9,742 nt of DNA from Rhizobiaceae bacterium (GTDB lineage Bacteria > Pseudomonadota > Alphaproteobacteria > Rhizobiales > Rhizobiaceae): positions 1-9,742 of the forward strand of contig SCRB01000532.1 in assembly GCA_004299545.1 (NCBI GenBank), given 5' to 3'. Position 1 is the stretch's first letter. The number at the start of each line of letters is the position of its first letter. A program made the translations under genes and the position numbers. The notes beneath the pieces are model-generated. The model did no database searches and was not told the DNA's origin. It saw only the letters and a list, made by a program, of their open reading frames with translations. Of this stretch, positions 8,101 through 9,742 are shown piece by piece.

Positions 8101-8456
8101 CGCAGATTGGCTGCCGTCAGCATGCGGCAGAGATGCCCCCAGCCTTCGCGGTCCTGCGGATAGGCGAGGATGTCCGGCGTTTCGTCCTCGAAAACCAGGC
8201 GGCAGCCCGGATGATAGGGGAGAGAAACCGCTTTTCCTTCCGGCAAAGGGATATGCTTCGACTGGGTCCAGGCGCGGACGACGCCGGCGACGCTGTTTCG
8301 GTCGGCAAGCCCCATGCCGGCATGGCCGAGCAGACAGGCTGCGAAGACCAGCTCGCCCGGACTGGAAGCACCGCGCAGAAAAGAAAAATTCGACTGCACC
8401 CCGAACTCGATGAAAAGCGGGAGGACAGGCGTGTTGCAAGGGGGCGATGCAGTCAT
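5112..8456 (-). CDS. dnaE2: Error-prone DNA polymerase III alpha-type subunit DnaE2 (ImuC)
   Basis: DnaE2 is the C-family polymerase of the damage-induced mutasome, which copies past lesions together with ImuA and ImuB. At 1114 residues it is full length. Domains in order: N-terminal PHP domain ([13 protein letters not shown] at 21-33, ADRNS at 51-55, TNDVLYH at 203-209); palm and finger domains with the [10 protein letters not shown] block at 356-365; helix-hairpin-helix region around 850-905; OB-fold at about 989-1058. The catalytic aspartates are present: Asp400 and Asp402 in PPDIDVDF, and Asp549 in [11 protein letters not shown], equivalent to E. coli DnaE 401, 403 and 555. The C-terminus ends in MPKGRNFH, typical of the family. 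The start ATG overlaps the imuB stop (ATGA), and CAGGGA lies eight bases upstream (8465-8470). In this family the operon is normally under LexA control upstream of imuA or imuB, outside this window. No frameshift or truncation is seen. Confidence 0.96.
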   Translation of the reverse strand: MTASPPCNTPVLPLFIEFGVQSNFSFLRGASSPGELVFAACLLGHAGMGLADRNSVAGVVRAWTQSKHIPLPEGKAVSLPYHPGCRLVFEDETPDILAYPQDREGWGHLCRMLTAANLREESEKGATLLRLDDLLEWGDRLSLAVLADMQPADDLTAFLGLLGERFSGSLWLAVAPRYDGSDHFRIEQAASIAARMAVPLMATNDVLYHTPERRSLQDVMTAIRLNVPVAKAGFALAANAERHLKPSSEMARLFHRHPGALAETLNFARSLSFSLKELKHNYPEETTKEGVDPQTELERLTWEGAKKRYPGGIPEKVSTAIRHELKIVNAQKYARYFLTVHDIVRFARSEEVGILCQGRGSAANSVICFCLHITEVDPTTTDLLFERFVSTERDEPPDIDVDFEHERRDEIIAYIYKKYSEKRTALAAAVTSYRGRSALREVAKALGLSDDVRSALSSTIWGWSSSRLGDKEAQAGGLAKTDPLTQHVIAHANATMGFPRHLTQHVGGFVITRDRLDEIVPIVKTAMEERKMVEWDKDDLDAVGILKVDILALGMLSCLRRAFGLLEDHYHVRDKYGRKLTLATIPQGESSVYDMICRADTIGVFQIESRAQMSMLPRLRPRKFYDLVIEVAIVRPGPIQGDMVHPYLRRRLKKEKVEYHSPELKQILERTLGVPLFQEQAMKIAIDAGGFSPGEADQLRRAMATFRRNGTVGEYKDKMIAGMVKKGYPKEFAERCFRQIEGFGDYGFPESHAASFALLVYASAWFKTYYPDVFCAAMLNSQPMGFYAPAQLVRDAREHGVLIYDVDINCSGWDCMLEPSPFDACRVADRHAGMHDVILTAHAVRLGFRQVKGLSEKHMAVFTQRRGEGYRSVRDIWLRSGLDAGEIEKLARADAFQSIGLDRRAALWEVRVLDRKGKAGGMPLLERSALPDNEPRVMLPRMPAGEHVVQDYRSLGLSLKAHPVSFLRRHLDAAGIMPNARLASTPDGTRVTVAGIVLVRQRPGSGKTIFLTLEDDDAIANVIVWNKVFERYRLVVMGAKLIRATGRVQSESGVVHVVADRLDDLTPWLGLLSEDACLSGIEAEGKAATDAAPPGWQALSKLPADVMPKGRNFH
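8453..8456 (-). promoter_or_regulatory. ATGA stop/start overlap coupling imuB to dnaE2
   Basis: The dnaE2 ATG (8454-8456) and the imuB TGA (8453-8455) share bases in an ATGA overlap. With CAGGGA eight bases upstream of the ATG, this arrangement favours translational coupling and joint production of two proteins that act in one complex. The overlap is seen directly; the coupling is inferred. Confidence 0.75.
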
Positions 8457-9730
8457 GCGAATAGTCCCTGCAGGAACCAGCGCGGATGAATGGTCTTTCC
8501 GCCGTAAAAACCCTCGCGATAAATCCAGTAACGATATCCCTCGTCATCTTCCACGCGGTAATAATCGCGCGTTCTCTCCAATTCCGGCGCATGCCACCAT
8601 TCCGGTGCGATGCGTTCGGGGCCTTCCGAGCGCGCGACACTGTGCGTCACGTTGCGCCAGCGGAAGCGGAGCGGCGGCCCCTCCGGCACTTCCGCTGAGA
8701 CATCGACCAGTTCGGGACGGTGGAAAAGACGGACTGGCCGTTGCCGTAGAAGCGGATCGCTTTGGCCGCATTTCCAGATGGTCGTGGCCAATGAGCCGGC
8801 AGCGGCTTCGGCGAAAGGCCGTTCGATCACAGCGCATTCGGGAATATGGCTTTCCACGCAGATGGGTTTCAGCACGGCGCGGGCGCCCAGACGCGCGCGG
8901 ATACGATCCGCCAGCATTGTCACCTCCTCTTCGCCATCAAGGTTTTCGCCGGAAAGGTCAGCCTGCGCCATTTCGAACGGCGCCGTGGCGGAGACGGAGA
9001 GCCTGACGAGGTCGAAGCCGTAGCCGGCATCGATCATGCCTTTCAAGGCGGTGAGTTTTTCCCCGAAAAGACGGCAGATGAGCGCCGGATCGCGCAGCGG
9101 CCGCGATGTGCCGACAGCGATACGGCAGACGAAGCCATCCACACGGAACAGGGAGAGGAGCAGCCCTCGGGCACCCATGCCCCGGCGTTCCAGATCGGCT
9201 TTCAGTGTCGAGGCGAGAAGGCTGACGAGATGCGCTATCTCGCCTTGCAGCATGGCCGGTTCCGTCAGCCGCCGCTCGATGGAAAGCGGGCTGACGGGAA
9301 GCCGTGGTGAAACAGGCTCATCGACCGCGCCGAGAAACTGGTCGATGCGCAGGAGAAGTTCCTTGCCGAAGCGCTTTGCGAGCGGGGCCCGTGGCGTGGA
9401 AAGCAGCATGCCGGCCCTTTTCAACCCGACGCCTTCCACCTTTTCCCGCGTTTCGGCAGGCAGGCGAAGCGCGGCAAGGGGAAGGGAAAAAAGCGCTTCC
9501 TTCTCCTTTCCTTCCTCGATGGACGAAAGGGAAAACCGCGCCGCCGCCCATGCCGCGCCGGGGGTCGAGGCAAGACCCGCCCTGACGGCGAAACCTTGAT
9601 GCAGGAAACATGAAAGCACCTCGCCCAGCAGTCGCTTTTCGCCGCCGAAAAGATGTGTCGAGCCGCTGATGTCCAGGAAAAGACCGTCCGTTCCCTCGAT
9701 CGCCACCAGGGGCGTATAGCGGTCGCACCA
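8453..9730 (-). CDS. imuB: ImuB, Y-family polymerase-like mutasome protein, 5' end missing
   Basis: ImuB is a catalytically inactive Y-family polymerase relative that links DnaE2 and ImuA to the beta clamp in SOS mutagenesis. About 425 residues are visible. The frame runs to the right edge with no authentic start, so the first palm segment is missing; a GTG at 9706 is an internal valine codon, because WCDRYTPL, typical of the family, precedes it. Counting from that valine, [11 protein letters not shown] is at 5-15 (the Y-family motif that normally reads S-x-D-E), the thumb and helix-hairpin-helix region at about 75-115, the little-finger domain at about 140-245, and a possible clamp-binding QADLSG at 248-253. 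The ImuB-specific C-terminal domain follows, with [43 protein letters not shown] and a final GLFA. The stop overlaps dnaE2 by four bases. Bases beyond 9730 are sequencing adapter and should not be translated. Confidence 0.94.
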   Translation of the reverse strand, partial: WCDRYTPLVAIEGTDGLFLDISGSTHLFGGEKRLLGEVLSCFLHQGFAVRAGLASTPGAAWAAARFSLSSIEEGKEKEALFSLPLAALRLPAETREKVEGVGLKRAGMLLSTPRAPLAKRFGKELLLRIDQFLGAVDEPVSPRLPVSPLSIERRLTEPAMLQGEIAHLVSLLASTLKADLERRGMGARGLLLSLFRVDGFVCRIAVGTSRPLRDPALICRLFGEKLTALKGMIDAGYGFDLVRLSVSATAPFEMAQADLSGENLDGEEEVTMLADRIRARLGARAVLKPICVESHIPECAVIERPFAEAAAGSLATTIWKCGQSDPLLRQRPVRLFHRPELVDVSAEVPEGPPLRFRWRNVTHSVARSEGPERIAPEWWHAPELERTRDYYRVEDDEGYRYWIYREGFYGGKTIHPRWFLQGLFA

Positions 9731-9742
9731 GATCGGAAGAGC
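9730..9742 (+). other. Illumina TruSeq adapter remnant at the contig end
   Basis: The window ends with AGATCGGAAGAGC, an exact match to the 13-base common stem of Illumina TruSeq adapters (GCTCTTCCGATCT on the other strand). It lies exactly at the terminus, and reading imuB through it would add residues that are not typical of the family. The first A may be genomic as well, since it completes a Trp codon expected in ImuB. This is best treated as an assembly artefact. Confidence 0.9.

Noticed and set aside
7728..8489. 253-codon plus-strand frame over the 5' end of dnaE2
   Set aside because: It overlaps the PHP domain of dnaE2 and the ATGA junction with imuB and has low-complexity Arg/Ala/Gly-rich content. 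It is a shadow frame.

Overview
The window is ordinary, GC-rich chromosomal DNA, most like an alphaproteobacterium of the Rhizobiaceae or a close relative. This rests on recognising the proteins (an alphaproteobacterial-type YebC, a Trm112-like UPF0434 protein and an ImuB/DnaE2 pair) and on the high GC at third codon positions, which leaves long non-coding reading frames open on the opposite strands. No database search was possible. Coding density is high. I see no tRNA, rRNA, CRISPR array, insertion sequence or prophage.

Layout, left to right. (1) Positions 2-2858, plus strand: the 3' part of cysJ and the complete cysI, the flavoprotein and sirohaem subunits of NADPH-dependent assimilatory sulfite reductase, in a tight operon. 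(2) Positions 2914-3828, minus strand: a ten-helix EamA/DMT-family transporter, convergent with cysI. (3) Positions 3829-4039: a 211-bp divergent intergenic region with a plausible promoter for yebC. (4) Positions 4040-5052, plus strand: yebC (YebC/TACO1 family translation factor, formerly called a transcriptional regulator) and a small Trm112-like UPF0434 gene. (5) Positions 5112-8456, minus strand: complete dnaE2 (error-prone DNA polymerase III alpha-type subunit). (6) Positions 8453-9730, minus strand: imuB, lacking its 5' end, overlapping dnaE2 by four bases (ATGA).

Functionally there are three units. CysJ passes electrons from NADPH to CysI, which reduces sulfite to sulfide for cysteine synthesis. 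YebC and the Trm112-like protein are probably translation-associated housekeeping proteins. ImuB and DnaE2 are two of the three parts of the SOS-induced mutasome (ImuA-ImuB-DnaE2) for translesion synthesis; the imuA gene and the LexA-controlled promoter would lie beyond the right edge.

The last 13 bases (9730-9742) are exactly the Illumina TruSeq adapter stem, AGATCGGAAGAGC. The right edge therefore looks like a contig end with untrimmed adapter, and those bases should not be read as genomic. I did not find a new biological system here. The most useful second-look items are the adapter tail, the lost catalytic Glu and possible clamp-binding motif in ImuB, the cysteine-poor Trm112-like protein, and the yebC promoter with an imperfect dyad.
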